Of a DNA stretch of 64,000 nucleotides, positions 42,258 through 54,699 are shown piece by piece. The first letter of the stretch is position 1, and every line of letters starts with the position of its first letter. Source of the stretch: Breviolum minutum Mf 1.05b.01 (lineage: Eukaryota > Sar > Dinophyceae > Suessiales > Symbiodiniaceae). The DNA is taken from positions 124,001 through 188,000 of the forward strand of contig DF239171.1 of the NCBI GenBank assembly GCA_000507305.1, given 5' to 3'. A model generated the notes under the pieces. It searched no databases, was not told the origin of the DNA, and worked only from the letters and a program-made list of their open reading frames with translations. The position numbers were made by a program, and so were the translations under genes.

Positions 42258-42545
42258 TCACGAGGATGTAGTACTGATCAGGTCAACAAACTTATGGTTT
42301 ACACACGCAACATAAGCTTTCAACACAAAGGACCAGTCACCGTACTCATTTGGTTCGCCTTTGAAGGCCTCTGCCTTTCCTAGCGTTCTTGTGTCGATGA
42401 CTGAGCTCATAGCCTGTTGTCCCGCCACCTGTTGTTGTTGCTCCAGCAAGTGCCTTGTTGGCAAAATGCCAGACAGATCTGAAACATCTGAAACTTTTCT
42501 GCGCGCAGCTTCTTTTGCGTCAGTTCATTCAACTGCGCCTGCTGA
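42258..42545 (-). pseudogene. LTR retrotransposon Gag fragment (copia-like)
   Basis: The frame reads MSSVIDTRTLGKAEAFKG, then EPNEYGDWSFVLKAYVACVN. The arrangement DTR-LGK-F-G-----W-DWSF-FKAY is the conserved start of the Gag-like domain of dinoflagellate Ty1/copia elements, as I know the family. A Gln-rich run precedes it. Further upstream LNELTQKKLRAEKFQMF lies in another frame, so the copy is frameshifted. A TGA stops it at 42258. No protease, integrase or reverse transcriptase follows, and no LTRs are seen. It is a dead remnant beside the minisatellite. Confidence 0.55.
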
Positions 42546-42559
42546 CTATTCTGCTAGCC

Positions 42560-43860
42560 TTCTTTTGCTCTTGTGAACTCAGCTGCGGGTTGTTTACTCT
42601 TGTCTGCCCGACTCGTCGCATGTAGAGCAAGCCTCCGGTAGTTCGCCTAGCAACTCGCTCACGGAAGTTTAGCTGTGGCAGCAGGAACTCCATGACAACA
42701 CCATACATGTGCTTAACAGGCTGTTGTTCCAAACGACCTTTTGTACATGGAAAACCCTTGACGGCCCAACCACAAGAGCTTTTGACAACTGTTCACATTG
42801 GGCATCGCACGGCAAACCATGAGTTTTTACAGACAAGCCATGATTCACACGTTCAACTAACTCATGCGCCGGAATGCGATGCAAAGACTGGCTCAAAGCA
42901 TCACGGGCGCATGTTGTAGTGTTGCCGTTTTCCGCCAAGCTTTGAAAAGACCGCTTGGGGATGAGGGTTTGCAACACAGCAAGCCAAAACATGATCTTAA
43001 TCCCTGACATGTAAAGCCACAATTTCACAGAGAGAAATAAACTAAAAGAGAAAAACAAGATTTTTCCGCTGGCGCCTCAGACGGCCACAAAGGTACAACC
43101 AGCGTATACGTATTGTCAGACAAATGTGGGACAGCACTCAACGCATAAATGCTTGCAAATCAGCAGGAAAGTCTTTCAAACTCTGCATTTTTTTTCTCAA
43201 ATCAAGCCAAACTGTTAGTACGGAGCTCCTCCCTCTTGTGAAAGGAAAATGGCGGTTACACATGCACTCCCGTCTGAGCCCCTGCAGTGCTTAGGAAGTA
43301 AATCATTGTGAGCAATGCAGCGGTACCTATCAAAAATTCCAAGTGATTTTCCAGCCAGGCATGTCACATGTTACAGTAGTTTTCCGGTCAAAACTAAAGG
43401 ACAAACATCTTTCCCACTCAAAAGGCTACCCTTTTGGCACAAAAAAAGACCAAAAAAGACCAAAATGGGAAAACAACATGAATTTCACCGCTTCAAAGAG
43501 TCCTGGATGTTTGTTCTGGAAAAAAGTACTTCCTGAAAAAAATCCTTGTTGACACCATACTTTGATTGGAAAAAGAATGCTCTTGGGCGAAAATAGCTTC
43601 AACACCACCCCTCTCACTGCCCCGAAAAAAATGCTTCCAGCATTAGCTTGCGAGAGCATTTCACCACCGAAGAAGATCTGTCAATGGCATAATCCAGCTA
43701 CCCTCAGGAAGGTAGCCTAGTTACATACCCATTCTCTATGGATGTTGTAGGGAACTATACGACCATACTTTGGGCACGTAAAGGATATGTTCCCAAGAGT
43801 ACCCGAATACTCTGACCCTGATTTCCAAAAATCCTGTCACTCTTAGATGATCCCAAGTAA
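42560..43860. other. Low-content region with weak minus-strand frames
   Basis: Minus-strand frames at 42529-42732 (HMYGVVMEFLLPQLNFRERV) and 42669-43058 (SLHRIPAHELVERVNHGL) have some protein character and could be remnants linked to the Gag relic or host exons. No boundaries are supported. No lettered element is seen until about 43890. Confidence 0.3.
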
Positions 43861-43889
43861 GTAATCAAAAAAAAACAATTCTGAGTTTG

Positions 43890-43962
43890 CCCTAAGATTC
43901 AATTTCCTTTGAGTATGGCACATGTTCAGGTGCGTTTGCTGTTAGTTTCAGGGAGTTTAACT
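43890..43962. mobile_element. Family D right-half fragment
   Basis: TTCAGGTGCGTTTGCTGTTA, then GTTTCAGGGAGTTTAA, is a family D right end without its left partner. Confidence 0.5.
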
Positions 43963-44560
43963 CCCGCTTAAATTCCTAGGTGTTTTTTCCGCCTCTTCAT
44001 GGTTTGTGTTTTTGAAACCTCAGCTACCTTCGCCACAATCGTAACCGGGCTCCCCAGACCCAAAGCACTTGTCGGAATTCTAACTCTTCTTCCCAGGACC
44101 TGAATCTTCGGCTCTTTGTGGGAGATGCTTTTTTTTTTGCAAAAACCCACCAAATGTCATGGAAATTGGGTCGTAATAACAACATGTAACCCAAAAAAAA
44201 CCGTGTTTAGCATGATTTGGCAAATATTTAACGAAAGGATATCAACAAAATAGTGCGTATTGTAGGTGGGGTTAAGGCTGGGGGTGAGGCGAGCCTTTCG
44301 ATACAAAAGAGTTTTGTGCACGAAAAAGTTGATTTTGGCATCTTCTATCAGCAACTATCCACTGATAATCCCCCTAATAACAGTATACATACAAATACCA
44401 CAAGTTTCATTTAAAGTGAACATCTCCATATCTTCCCCAAACAAGAACCTAACTGATTTCCCACGCGGCCACATGTCGAATCCTTCGAATCCTCTTAGTC
44501 GCCGGACCATGGTAAAGGCCTGCAAGCCAAGTTCCAACCAACGCCCCACCAGATTATCCC

Positions 44561-44674
44561 CCCTGTTGATGGAAGATATCCGGCCAACCAGTTGAGGTTG
44601 GTAGTTTCTCCCGGTATTTACAGGTTTTTTTACATCCCAGGTGGTTGTTTGGGATTTCTGAACCACCAACAGTA
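44561..44674. mobile_element. Family B MITE (B10)
   Basis: The ends are CCCTGTTGATGGAAGATATC and TTCTGAACCACCAACAGTA. Confidence 0.8.
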
Positions 44675-44984
44675 TCCAGAAAATTGGTTGAAACAATAAG
44701 CGACGATTCGAGGCGCTAGGGGTGCTCTGAATCAAAGTCATTTTTTTCCTCGAAACAGATATTCGAAAGGTACCATTCTCGTTGATTTCTTTTTGACAAA
44801 GATGTGTGTTTTTCGGCTAATCTGCAACATGGGGATCATCCGCAAAACACACACCCAGTAGTTCATGGGAGCATCACTGAAGCGATGGTAAGTTGCGTCT
44901 TCATGGTTCCAACCTCCATGTTATGAAGCGCCTGTAAATGTAGTAGATTTAATAGTGAAAGCTAGAAGCTCGAAAAGCCTGTAC

Positions 44985-45060
44985 ATATATTATATATATC
45001 TATATTTATAGTTATATTTATATTTATATTTATATTTATGTTTTTATATTTACACAAACA
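44985..45060. repeat. TATATTTATA-rich simple repeat
   Basis: TTATATTTATATTTATATTT and related units. Confidence 0.8.
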
Positions 45061-45190
45061 CATTTACAAATATATATGCAAACATATGATCAACAAGTTA
45101 GAGTTCTAAAAAACCCATCTTTGTTTATATATACAGTTAATGCAATAAATATGTTTTACAGTTACAAGTATGCATCTACATTTATACAGA

Positions 45191-45302
45191 CATACTCCCT
45201 GGAAGTTTAACATAACCCCCTGAAAAATTTGCCATCCCAAAAGGAAAGAATCCCCCCAACTCTTATTTTTCATGGGCGAGCTATTAAATTTTGGGGGTGT
45301 AT
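45191..45302. mobile_element. Diverged family D copy (D5)
   Basis: TACTCCCTGGAAGTTTAACA pairs loosely with TTAAATTTTGGGGGTGTA. Confidence 0.6.
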
Positions 45303-45318
45303 TTTCCAACATATTTTA

Positions 45319-45423
45319 CTACACTCCCTGAAACTAACAGGTAGCCCCCGCAAACGGGCCATGCCTAAAGGAGATTCCATCTTCCAACCATCCATTTTCC
45401 AGGGCTATGTTTCAAGGAGGTGA
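45319..45423. mobile_element. Family D MITE (D6)
   Basis: The left end TACACTCCCTGAAACTAACA is intact. The right end is a decayed TATGTTTCAAGGAGGTGAA. Confidence 0.72.
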
Positions 45424-45999
45424 ATTTGTTTTCTTACATGAAAAAACGTAGCCGTTGAACTGGATGGGATATGTTAATTCCAGTTCTTTTGCTTTCCTTC
45501 CCAACTACCCTTGGATGGGATATGTTAGTTTTTGGGAGGGTAATTCGTTTTCTTCTATGGAAAAACATCAAAAGAAAAAACTGATCCAAACTTTTCTCAG
45601 CCATGATACCCAGCATTGAGGCGAACTAAATCCTTCGGCACCAGATGTTGCACCTCAACAGCTACAGAATTTCGTGCGGAGACGGAGATGTTTTCCGTTT
45701 GTTGAGGTTTCAGGGGAACTTGTTCAAATGATTTGTGGAGAATATGGGATATATACGTTTTTAAATGTGATGTGTGTTAGATATGATAGCTTTGATATAT
45801 ATACATGTAGTCTATGTATATAATGTCAATGATATGTATTGATGTGTGTATATTACATATCATATCTTTATTGAATATTATGTCGATATTATTTGCATGT
45901 GTATAGACACATATAATTGGTGCGACGTTTTTGGGCCGGCAAGATCCAATCGTGGGATAGTGCACATTGAAGATTCACATGGGGGGGGGCCCCAAGCGA

Positions 46000-48280
46000 A
46001 AATTGTGAGAGAATTTGGAGATGTTGATGTCTTGTCATGCTGAAGGTGGTGACTGTGACTGTGACTAAAATGAAAGTGCACACATTAAGGCATGAAGGTT
46101 GAAAAGTGACGCTGCGAAACAAGTTCTTGATAGTGAAGAAGAGACCCACATATCTCCGGAAGTATCACCCAACATACCTTGTTTGCGCCCCCAATGATCT
46201 GCATAAGTTTCTTAAAGACTGTGACATCTTAGGACATTAAAAACTCAAGGTTTCCAGGCCTCCTCATGAACCAGCACTCGCACCTGGAGCAAAAGGCAAA
46301 CGGGAGGCCAACGTTCGAAAACAACGGCCCATGCATGGCCATCCCCATGAAGATATGCCCAAATGCACACACAAAAAAAGTGCGTTTAGAGGTTCCGGAT
46401 AACAAATGAAAATAGATAGAATATATCACTGCCACTTGCATTTTCCACATACAGTAAATGGTTTTAATTTTCCTCATTAGGTAGAACCCACAGTTAATTA
46501 CTGTCTACTTACAATTCGGGATTCCCTGAACCTCCGAGTGATACGTGGTTTATGCAGTATATCATCTGATAAAACTGCACTAAAAATGCAGTATTCTCCC
46601 GGAAATTCTCCCCAAGTGTCACGGAAAAAACCCAGTGCACCTCTTGACCTCTTCGTTGCAGCTCTCTAGCTATTGGACACAAGGCCTTCCCACCAACTTC
46701 GTCCAAACAGGAAGGGACGGTTGCAACAGGTCCATATTCAACCAAACATGATGGCCCGTCAAGATACTACCCCTCAATATGCCCTTAATTTAAGGGTCTT
46801 ATTTCTGGGTCATGGGGCGTTTTAGGTACGTTTAGGGGATGGGGATAGGTTCACTGAGCAAAAAGACCCAAATTCGAGGATTTCAAGGAACCAACTTGAA
46901 TTTTTTCTGAAAAAAATGTAAGATCCATTGATTCAAAACAACAAACTGGACCAAGAACTGCTAAACGGTCGAATTTGTTTTGCCATTTTGTGTGTGTGTG
47001 TGGAGTCCCCTACTAAAAAACCTTTTTGGAGGGTCTATCGAGTCGACGGTGTTTTGGTCTCAAGATTTCAGGAGTGCACCAAAAACTTAGAAACTGCAGT
47101 TGTAAGCCCGACTAAGCAGACATTCTTTAGGGTACAAGTAGGTGGGTTGTATCTGAAGCTACTATCTATATACACAATAATAATAGTACATATGTCCTAT
47201 GTATATCATATAAATATGTATATACCATGATATACCTAAATCTAACTATTTAATCTACTATACCAGAATATACCATATCTATACCATAATATAATTACCA
47301 TAATATACCATAATATATACCATTGTTTAATCTATTAAACAGAAAAAAACTATTTTTTGCCATCTTTGATTTCCCGGCATCACTTGTGACCCCTTGTGCT
47401 GATCGTTTTCGGCACAAAAAATCGACTCTGGTGCCTTGATATGTCCAGCATGTTGCCAGGATACAAACCTGGAGAATTTCCCAACGAGATTTCCGTTTTT
47501 GGGGGGAAACACAAAAAAAACAGGGTGAAAAAAACTTTAAACAAAATTATATAAGGGATGCCTTCTAGAAAATGGTAGGCCGGGGATTTCTTTAGAGAAT
47601 ATCCAACCATTTCTTATAAAATTGCTGCTTTCAAAAAAGACTCCATGTTGAAACACACTTGATAAGTCACGAAGACGGGATACATTGTTTTCACATTCTT
47701 TCTTGTGTTACAAGTGTATCACAGTGACCGTTTATAGCTTGCCATAAGCCATGTATTTCAAGCTGGTAGAAAAAAGCAGCGTGAANCACACACACACACA
47801 CACCTCTGTGAATTTATCGTTCTATGTCAGGTGACCTACAACTAAACCTGACGTTACTTCCCAAAGATTCCATGCGAAGCCTCATACCAGGTGATTCAAG
47901 CCGTGACCTACATAGTTTCACAACTTCGGTTTGAGTAGGGCAACACTACAAGTTTTTGACGAGCTGCTTCTTGGCATCTTTCGCTGTGATGTTGGTCAAG
48001 TTGGTTAGTGGGGGGAAACCCCATGAATCACCATTGATTTCGAACCAAGTTTGGTGGTTTAAGGGTCCAAAAACTCGAACCAAGTTCAAAAGAAAACCCC
48101 ACACTCGTGGTAATCACCTCAATTTTGAGGAGTTTCGAGTTAGCTTTTTTTAACTTCCCCAGACCCTGTAATATTGAGAGATTCTGATGCAGCAAGAATC
48201 TGGAAACATCAAATTTGTGCTGACTGGACCCCCTCAGACCCCCTCTGATTTTTCCTGACTGGAAACTCTTAACTGGAAAA
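46000..48280. other. Gene-poor stretch
   Basis: There are only short frames, a TATACCATAATATACC-type tandem at 47195-47335 and a (CA)n tract at 47788-47803 preceded by one N at 47787. No named element or supported exon was found. Confidence 0.35.
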
Positions 48281-48285
48281 AGTAT

Positions 48286-48400
48286 TACCCTCCCCAAAGC
48301 TAACAGTTCGCACCTGTCAGGAGGCCTTCCCCCCCCAAAAAAAAACATCCATTCCAACCATTGTTTTTTATTCACGAACTGTTAGTCTCAAGGATGGTAT
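48286..48400. mobile_element. Family D MITE (D7)
   Basis: TACCCTCCCCAAAGCTAACA pairs with ACTGTTAGTCTCAAGGATGG, with TTCGCACCTG and CATTCCAACCATTG inside. Confidence 0.75.
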
Positions 48401-48699
48401 ATTTACACTTACTCACCAATCTGTTCCCTGGAGTTTCAGTCGTGAAACCAAATTGAAGAGGCAATTTTTCCGTCATCTTCTGCCGCCTGGTGGTGCCATG
48501 ATGAGAGCTGGATGGCGGTTGGCCAAACGGTTTCCTTTCTCAACATCTCCGTGGGGGACATTTCACCCTACCTGGAAAACAAGTTGCTGTTAGTTTCCAT
48601 CAACTTGACCCCTAAAACCAGCAATCCAGTTGCCGAAAACAAAAAAGAAGGTGCTTTCCTATGTTTTCCAGGTACTTGAGTTTAAGGGCTCATGTTTTT

Positions 48700-50300
48700 T
48701 TGGTTCACATGCAATTTCCTCACTTCTCGTTGTTGTAAATTTAAGCAATTGGGTAGTACCCCAATTGTACTTTGTCAATTGGAGTCAGAATTTACCCACT
48801 CCAACTCAACCCTTTGTAGTTTAGTTCCTCAAAAATAATTTCCTCCATGATTTCTCTACATGTTTGTTTTTTTTTGGGGGGGGAGGCCCAGTGAGTGGAA
48901 TTTCACCCCAAACCGTTTGGAGTGAGTAGGTGGTTGTTGACGCTGTGTCCGAGGTGTGAAGTGACGTGGGGTTTGCACCCTAAATGACCCATAGTTTGGA
49001 GACCCCCCCAAAAAATGATAAACTGGACAGAATCAATTGGCAATTTACTCAAATCCTTTTCTGGTAAGTAAACCCCCACTATTTCGGGATTAAAAAAACC
49101 CATCTGTAGTAACTGGCCTGAACGTTCTCCCCATAACGTGGTGCCCTCTGAATCCTCCCATGCCCCATGACCATCCGAAAAGATCCGTACGATTGACCCA
49201 CTCTCAAGATCAAAAAACACCCGCGGATACCTCAGACAACCCAAAAAAAAAGGCGGCTGCACTGTCTCAGGTACATTATTTGACAATCTGTTCTCGATCA
49301 TCCCCAAGCGTCAAACGGAAAAAAAAACAAGAAAATTCCGTCTTCAAAAGAGTGGTCAACGACTTAGCCCGGGCCTTCAAGTTCACCAGAAGTGCCAGCA
49401 ATAACCGCCAAAGCATGGAGCCGTTCAGCTGAACGGGAGCCGGGGGAGAACCCCTGGTTTCGCCGGCCTTCGTTGATCTGAGAAACTCACGAGTCTTATA
49501 GACCCAGCTTATTCCGCTGAAACGCGATGCAAACAAGAATAACGAAAAAAACAAAAAAAAGTCGTTCTATCTACATGATTTGGCTCTGGTTTTTGCCTTT
49601 TTGGGTTTTTGGGTGGGGCAAGCGGTACAATGTTTTGGCAAACCCCAATGTATACCCAAATTTTCACCAGATGTCCCAACCTCCCAGCTTCCTTGAGTTA
49701 CTAATGGATTCCCTTTTGTTGAGCCAATCAATGTTCAGACCTGGAGGGTGAAATGAATGTTTCGTGAGCGTCGATTTTTGGTGGGTTCGCAGCAATATTG
49801 TGTTCGAAATGTATGAATCCGACATTTCAACAATAAAATCGAAAAATTGGCACCGTTGCTTGAAGTGTTTAGGTGTTCCCTTTTGATGAAATGTTCCTCT
49901 TTAAAACTTCTCCAGAAGTGCCCCCGTAATTTGGGAACTCTGAAGCCAGCGTGATCCATCTGAGTTTTGAGCCAGGAAGTTAGCAGGGCGACATTGGAAT
50001 CTCAAGCGGTGGTTTTTTGAAATCCGTTTTTCACAGAAGCTTCGTGTGGGCGCGTACATAATGTATGTATATATATCTGTGTGTGTGTGCGTGTCACCTT
50101 TTTTGGGGGGAGACCTTGAACTTTGGTTACTCAAGCATTCCCCAAAAAAAAAAACGTGAGCACGAATGAGGTCATATGATTTCAATGTTTCGTTTAAACA
50201 AAATGAATCTTGATATGACCGCTTTGGAAAAAAAGGCCCTTTTGAATGTCGTTTTTCTCACAGAATAGAATTGGCTCCCCCATGGCATAAAACATACATC
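48700..50300. other. No supported gene
   Basis: Overlapping plus and minus frames at 48903-49554 are open on both strands; composition does not favour either. Homopolymer runs of G, C and A are frequent. No lettered element was identified. Confidence 0.3.
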
Positions 50301-50321
50301 ATCCCTAGCTTGCCCAGAATG

Positions 50322-50413
50322 TGCTGTTGATGGAAGAAATCTCATGCACCACCTGTAAAAATTGGCATTTCAACGACCAACCTCAACTGATCAGTTTACC
50401 GGATTTCTGAACA
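50322..50413. mobile_element. Family B copy (B11), right end lost
   Basis: It starts TGCTGTTGATGGAAGAAAT and reaches ACCGGATTTCTGAACA. Confidence 0.65.
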
Positions 50414-50533
50414 CCTTTCCTACCTTCCACCCGTTCCACAACCCGTCCAGCATGGGCGTTGCAGTGATTTCTTGTGCTGCAGACATGGTGGATTTCTGGC
50501 AGGCCGAAAAAAAGAAATCGGAAGACCACGGTC

Positions 50534-50738
50534 GGACCCTAAAATCCAGTTATAAGCAGGGTGAAACCACTCCAATTTGTAGGGATTAGTTCACTCCAGT
50601 TTACCCATTTATTTTCGGTCAATTTGTAGGGATTAGTGATTAGTTCACTCCAGTTTACCCATTTATTTTCGGTCAATTTATAGGGGGTTATAACTCATAA
50701 CTCCATTGAAATAACAATCGTTTTTGGGCCCACCTTGC
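50534..50738. mobile_element. Family G copy with internal tandem duplication (G4)
   Basis: GGACCCTAAAATCCAGTTAT at the left and TTGGGCCCACCTTGC at the right. A unit containing TTAGTTCACTCCAGTTTACC and CATTTATTTTCGGTCAATTT is present twice in line at 50583-50685. Confidence 0.65.
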
Positions 50739-50908
50739 ACCTGATTGAAGGGAATTCAGGGGTCATTGCATTTCATGGGGAATTTAAGGGTACCCCCCCT
50801 TCCAGCGCCACCCGGCATGATGAAGGGATCCTAAGGAATCAGTTCCTGGGGAGGAAGTACCCTTAGATTCCCAGATTCCTATGAATATTACCAACCGAAA
50901 CACTGCAC

Positions 50909-51023
50909 TACTGTTGATGGTTCAGAAATCCGGCTAACCAGTTGATATGGTACAAATCCCATTATTTATAGGGTTTTCTACATCCCAGGTGGTTGGTGCA
51001 GGGTTTCTGAACCATCAACAGTT
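50909..51023. mobile_element. Family B MITE (B12)
   Basis: The ends are TACTGTTGATGGTTCAGAAA and TTCTGAACCATCAACAGT. Confidence 0.88.
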
Positions 51024-51335
51024 TCACATGCTAAATCCCTCAAATTTACAGTCGCAAGATTTGCTTCTTTGATTCTCACCATCCCATTAAACGACCTCAT
51101 GGACTTCACGGCTGGCTCTTAAAAAAAAAAACGCAAAAGTTGGGAGATGAAGCCAAACTTGAAAACCTTCCTTTCGGCTTCGCTGTCTTGTTTTGGGGGG
51201 GGAGTTGGTTGCAACACAAAAAAACAGCAAGGATAGAAACCATTTCCCCTTCAAGGGTTAGAGCCCCAATGGAGCATGTTCTTGTTGAAAAAAGAACGCG
51301 CACTTTGAAATCATTGATCTCATGCAAATTTTGGC

Positions 51336-51440
51336 GAGTTGGTGGTTGAACCACCCAATTGGAAAATATGCTTGTCAAAATGAGTTCATCTTCCCCCAAT
51401 TTTTGGGGTGAAAAAACCAAATATTTGAACCCACTACGTG
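51336..51440. mobile_element. Family A MITE (A10)
   Basis: It begins GAGTTGGTGGTTGAACCACC and ends TTTGAACCCACTACGTG. ATTTTGG occurs close to each edge. Confidence 0.72.
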
Positions 51441-51805
51441 CATTTTGGTACTGCAAAAATCCCTCTTGATTTGCATGGGGCCCGGACTTGTTTAGCACAT
51501 CACCTTTATCCATTTATAAGATGTATCAATATAGACCGAGGATATGGAGTCTCGGTTTAAGGGTCCAGGCAAATGAAAACTGACCTGGAGATTATGCTAT
51601 GCGGACCATTTACCCTCCAACCCCCTTACCTGAAGATGTTGGGGTTAAAAAACGCGGAAATGTTTGTCATTGTTATTTTTTGTGGATGGCGGTTTGGAAT
51701 CTTAGATGGTAGTTTCATGTCCAGATGTTCAGCATCCTAATTGGTGACTAAAGCAAACCAATTTCGATTGACGCTGACAAAACACAAGAAACGTCACTGA
51801 CATAG

Positions 51806-52516
51806 CACCTGCCCTATCCTCCCTTTGGACATCAATATCATCTCTTTCTCCAAAACCAAACAAAAAAACACACAAGTTGCGACATCCTCAAGGACACTGA
51901 AAGCGGACACCTCAAACAAAAAATGACCCAATATAAACCCAACAAAACAACGCCTGCGTCATGCGATTTGCACCAAAGACCTTCCGGATCGCTCATCTTT
52001 TGGGTTGAAAACATGCGGGAAGCGAAGGAAGTGTTTGTAACATTGATTCGAATGGCAAAGTGGAAGAATTCAGAAACACGCAAGAATTCTTGTGACATTT
52101 GGGTGAGATTAATTTGCTTATTGCCACCCTATTCACTACCTGGAACCTCATGGCCATCTATTCATGCAGAAAAATCTGCGCTTTCATTTTGGATCATATC
52201 ACAAAATATTGTTCGACTGATTTTTTTGCCGGGAAGAGGGATGAACACTCATGAGTTTACATATTCTTCACCAAAAAAAAGGAATTTCGCGAATCGCCCC
52301 CGGTTTTGGGAAAAATCCTCTCGACTTTTTGGCCTCCAAAAGTATCCCATCTACGGACGGAATGTACGTGGGAACATAGTTGGGAACAAAAAAACAAATA
52401 CGACTGATCGCATTATCAACAGTATTTCAGAAACATCTTGTCGTTTTTTGGAGATGGCAAAAGAAAATATATACATAATTGCTGTTTCCTTTCAGGGTCC
52501 ACAAGGCTTTGATTGA
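51806..52516 (+). CDS. Longest non-repetitive open frame, protein not recognised
   Basis: The frame is open for 236 codons between TAG at 51803 and TGA at 52514-52516. A possible acceptor, TGACATAG, ends at 51805. The first ATG is at 51923 (197 residues from there), but the text before it (SCDILKDTESGHLKQK) already looks coding, so the segment may be an exon or have an upstream start. It goes on with IFWVENMREAKEVFVTLIR and MAKWKNSETRKNSCDIW, at which point a GTGAGATT donor is also possible. The C-terminal part is basic and has GNKKTNTTDRIINSISE and MAKENIYIIAVSFQGPQGFD. No signal peptide, membrane helix or known motif. An open frame this long is unlikely by chance at this base composition. 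Confidence 0.42.
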   Translation, partial: HLPYPPFGHQYHLFLQNQTKKHTSCDILKDTESGHLKQKMTQYKPNKTTPASCDLHQRPSGSLIFWVENMREAKEVFVTLIRMAKWKNSETRKNSCDIWVRLICLLPPYSLPGTSWPSIHAEKSALSFWIISQNIVRLIFLPGRGMNTHEFTYSSPKKRNFANRPRFWEKSSRLFGLQKYPIYGRNVRGNIVGNKKTNTTDRIINSISETSCRFLEMAKENIYIIAVSFQGPQGFD

Positions 52517-52524
52517 GCCAACTC

Positions 52525-54660
52525 TTTCATAGCCAAGCTCTTGTGGAGACTTCCAACGTCATAATGATGTTTTTTTTGTTCTGAAGGAAGGACTGTCGTA
52601 TGGATTCATTATATTCAGGTTGCATCTCCCAACAATGGTCAAACATCTGCGGTGGAAAGTGGAACACTTGCACACTAATGGTGATGTGTCAAAAGGTCAG
52701 ACTTGTTGCGCTGAATTGAGCCCCCCACTTTTCTTGCCAATCAGTTTGCGGAAAAAAAGGATGGGTTTTGCTTGTAGAGACTCGATCCGCCCAGGCGTAA
52801 AGATATATGAATCTTAGCGACGCAAATAGGATGTATCTGGAAAGCCAAGTGCCCTATATTTAAGGTAATAGTTGCTGGTTTTAGGGGAAAAGTTGCCGAA
52901 AAAAATGGGACACTTGGCGTATAGCATTTCTTGAGTTGATATGCTCAAAAACACTCAAAACTGTGGTTTTTTGGATCAAAAAAACATCTTATAGAAAAAA
53001 AACATACATATATCACACACACACACACACAACCACTCCCAGAAAGACGCAATGGGTCGGTTACCCATAAGTTATATAAGTGGATCTCCCATGTCTTCCT
53101 TTCACCTTATGCCAAAATCTCCACCTCCGAGGAGAGGTCTTGCAGTTTCCGTTCGCTGGCCTCAGGTGCAAGAGACTCGAGAAGTCCACACACGACCGGC
53201 CGCCTGGAAATCCTCAGGTGAACCCTTGATCTTATTTGGGGTTTTCCACCATTTCTGAGCAAATTACGAGATAATTTCATGGGATATTTACCATATCAAC
53301 TGGTGCAGAATTTCTTAGCAAATTGAAGTGAATTACGGAGTTGTTTGAGCTCGTTCAATGGAGCTCCATTCTTAGGGATGTGTTTTTGTAATTGGTCATT
53401 GATCATCTTTCCACCATTCTGGGCAAATTACGAGATAATTCCTAAACCCCAATGTTTCAGGCATTTTGGGGGGGTGATATTCCCTTACAATCAACACCAT
53501 TTGCAGGGTATTCCTTCGGTGGTTTGATTCACCACTAAGTAGCCCCTGATATGTGTACATGTATATCTATAATACTATTTTGAAAAAAATATGTGTATAT
53601 ATATATACACACATAGCCTGAAGTCCAAGACCATATAAGAAATAGTCCCACACAATTCTTGCTTATTAACTTATAAACCTTTATATACTCAAACAATGAT
53701 TTCTATAGAATAGAAAGCAATTCCAAAAAATTGTCTGGAGGACGTCCAGGATATATAGTTGAATGTAGTTATGGGCTTTCGGAAAAGCACCATATCATGG
53801 CGGAGACCAGGAACAAGGAGCCTCCAGGCATTTCCACCCTGCAAAATTAGCATGGAATCCCAAAAATGGAGATTTCGAAGATGATTTTCCGTTTCAATTG
53901 GGTGATTTTAGGTTACCTGCTCATTTTTAACGGTGTATATTTTCATGAAATGGGTAAATAAACCTTTGCTTTTGGTCCGACTCTCCACTTTTTGTCAAAC
54001 ACTCCACAAGTCGTTGTTCACCACTCAGGCAATCAACGAGGCATATGTTCATATCTTCATATCATTGACCTTTTTCCAACTTACACCGCCTGATAATTTA
54101 ATCGAAAGTTGATGGTTGCAAGAATAGTTTTCTTTCCAAAATGTATAAAGATGGCAAATGTGCGTTGCAAAAACTCTTCAATTCACCATCAACTGACCTG
54201 CTTAGAGGAAGAAAAAAGACGTGATCGCTCCTGACACTGAGGCTATCACATCCATCCTCATGCCTGCTTCCTTGACGTCCTGCTTCGGGTAGGCGTCGTG
54301 AGCGTCCGTTTTTGGGGGGCTCGAAAAAAAAAATGTCACCATGACAAGGGGTGATAGAATCAAGCTATTTTCAGAATTAAACAATCCGTTTTTGCGGATC
54401 TTGATTTCGGAAGTGAGACTTCCTTGACTTGATTTTGCTTGTTGCATGTGTAGATTATGACTAAGCATTTCTTCTTGATCAACTGATCTTCCAAATGATA
54501 ATCTAATGATTAGATACTTTTCCAGACTCAGCACAAAGATACTTGAAAATACATCCAACTAGCAGTCGAAGAAAGCAATGTGAAAACAGAAAATGTTTTC
54601 CAAACCAACATAGCAATAGAAAATTATAATTCTCAATAAGGAAAAACATCTTCAAATGGT
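52525..54660. other. No supported gene
   Basis: This includes a (CA)n tract at 53014-53032, a TA-rich tract near 53590 and a hairpin remnant (GTTGCTGGTTTTAGGGG) near 52868 related to 7169-7230. A duplicated phrase, AATTACGAGATAATT, occurs at 53264 and 53427. Nothing coding is supported. Confidence 0.3.
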
Positions 54661-54699
54661 CGATTTTATGTGTATTTGAAACCACCATTTAGAAAAGTA

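Noticed and set aside
45777-45965. Ile/Tyr-rich minus frame
   Set aside because: Translation of a TATATGTA-type simple repeat.
48903-49554. 134-residue minus frame and overlapping 90-residue plus frame
   Set aside because: Both strands are open over the same bases, composition does not favour either, and no splice or start context stands out.
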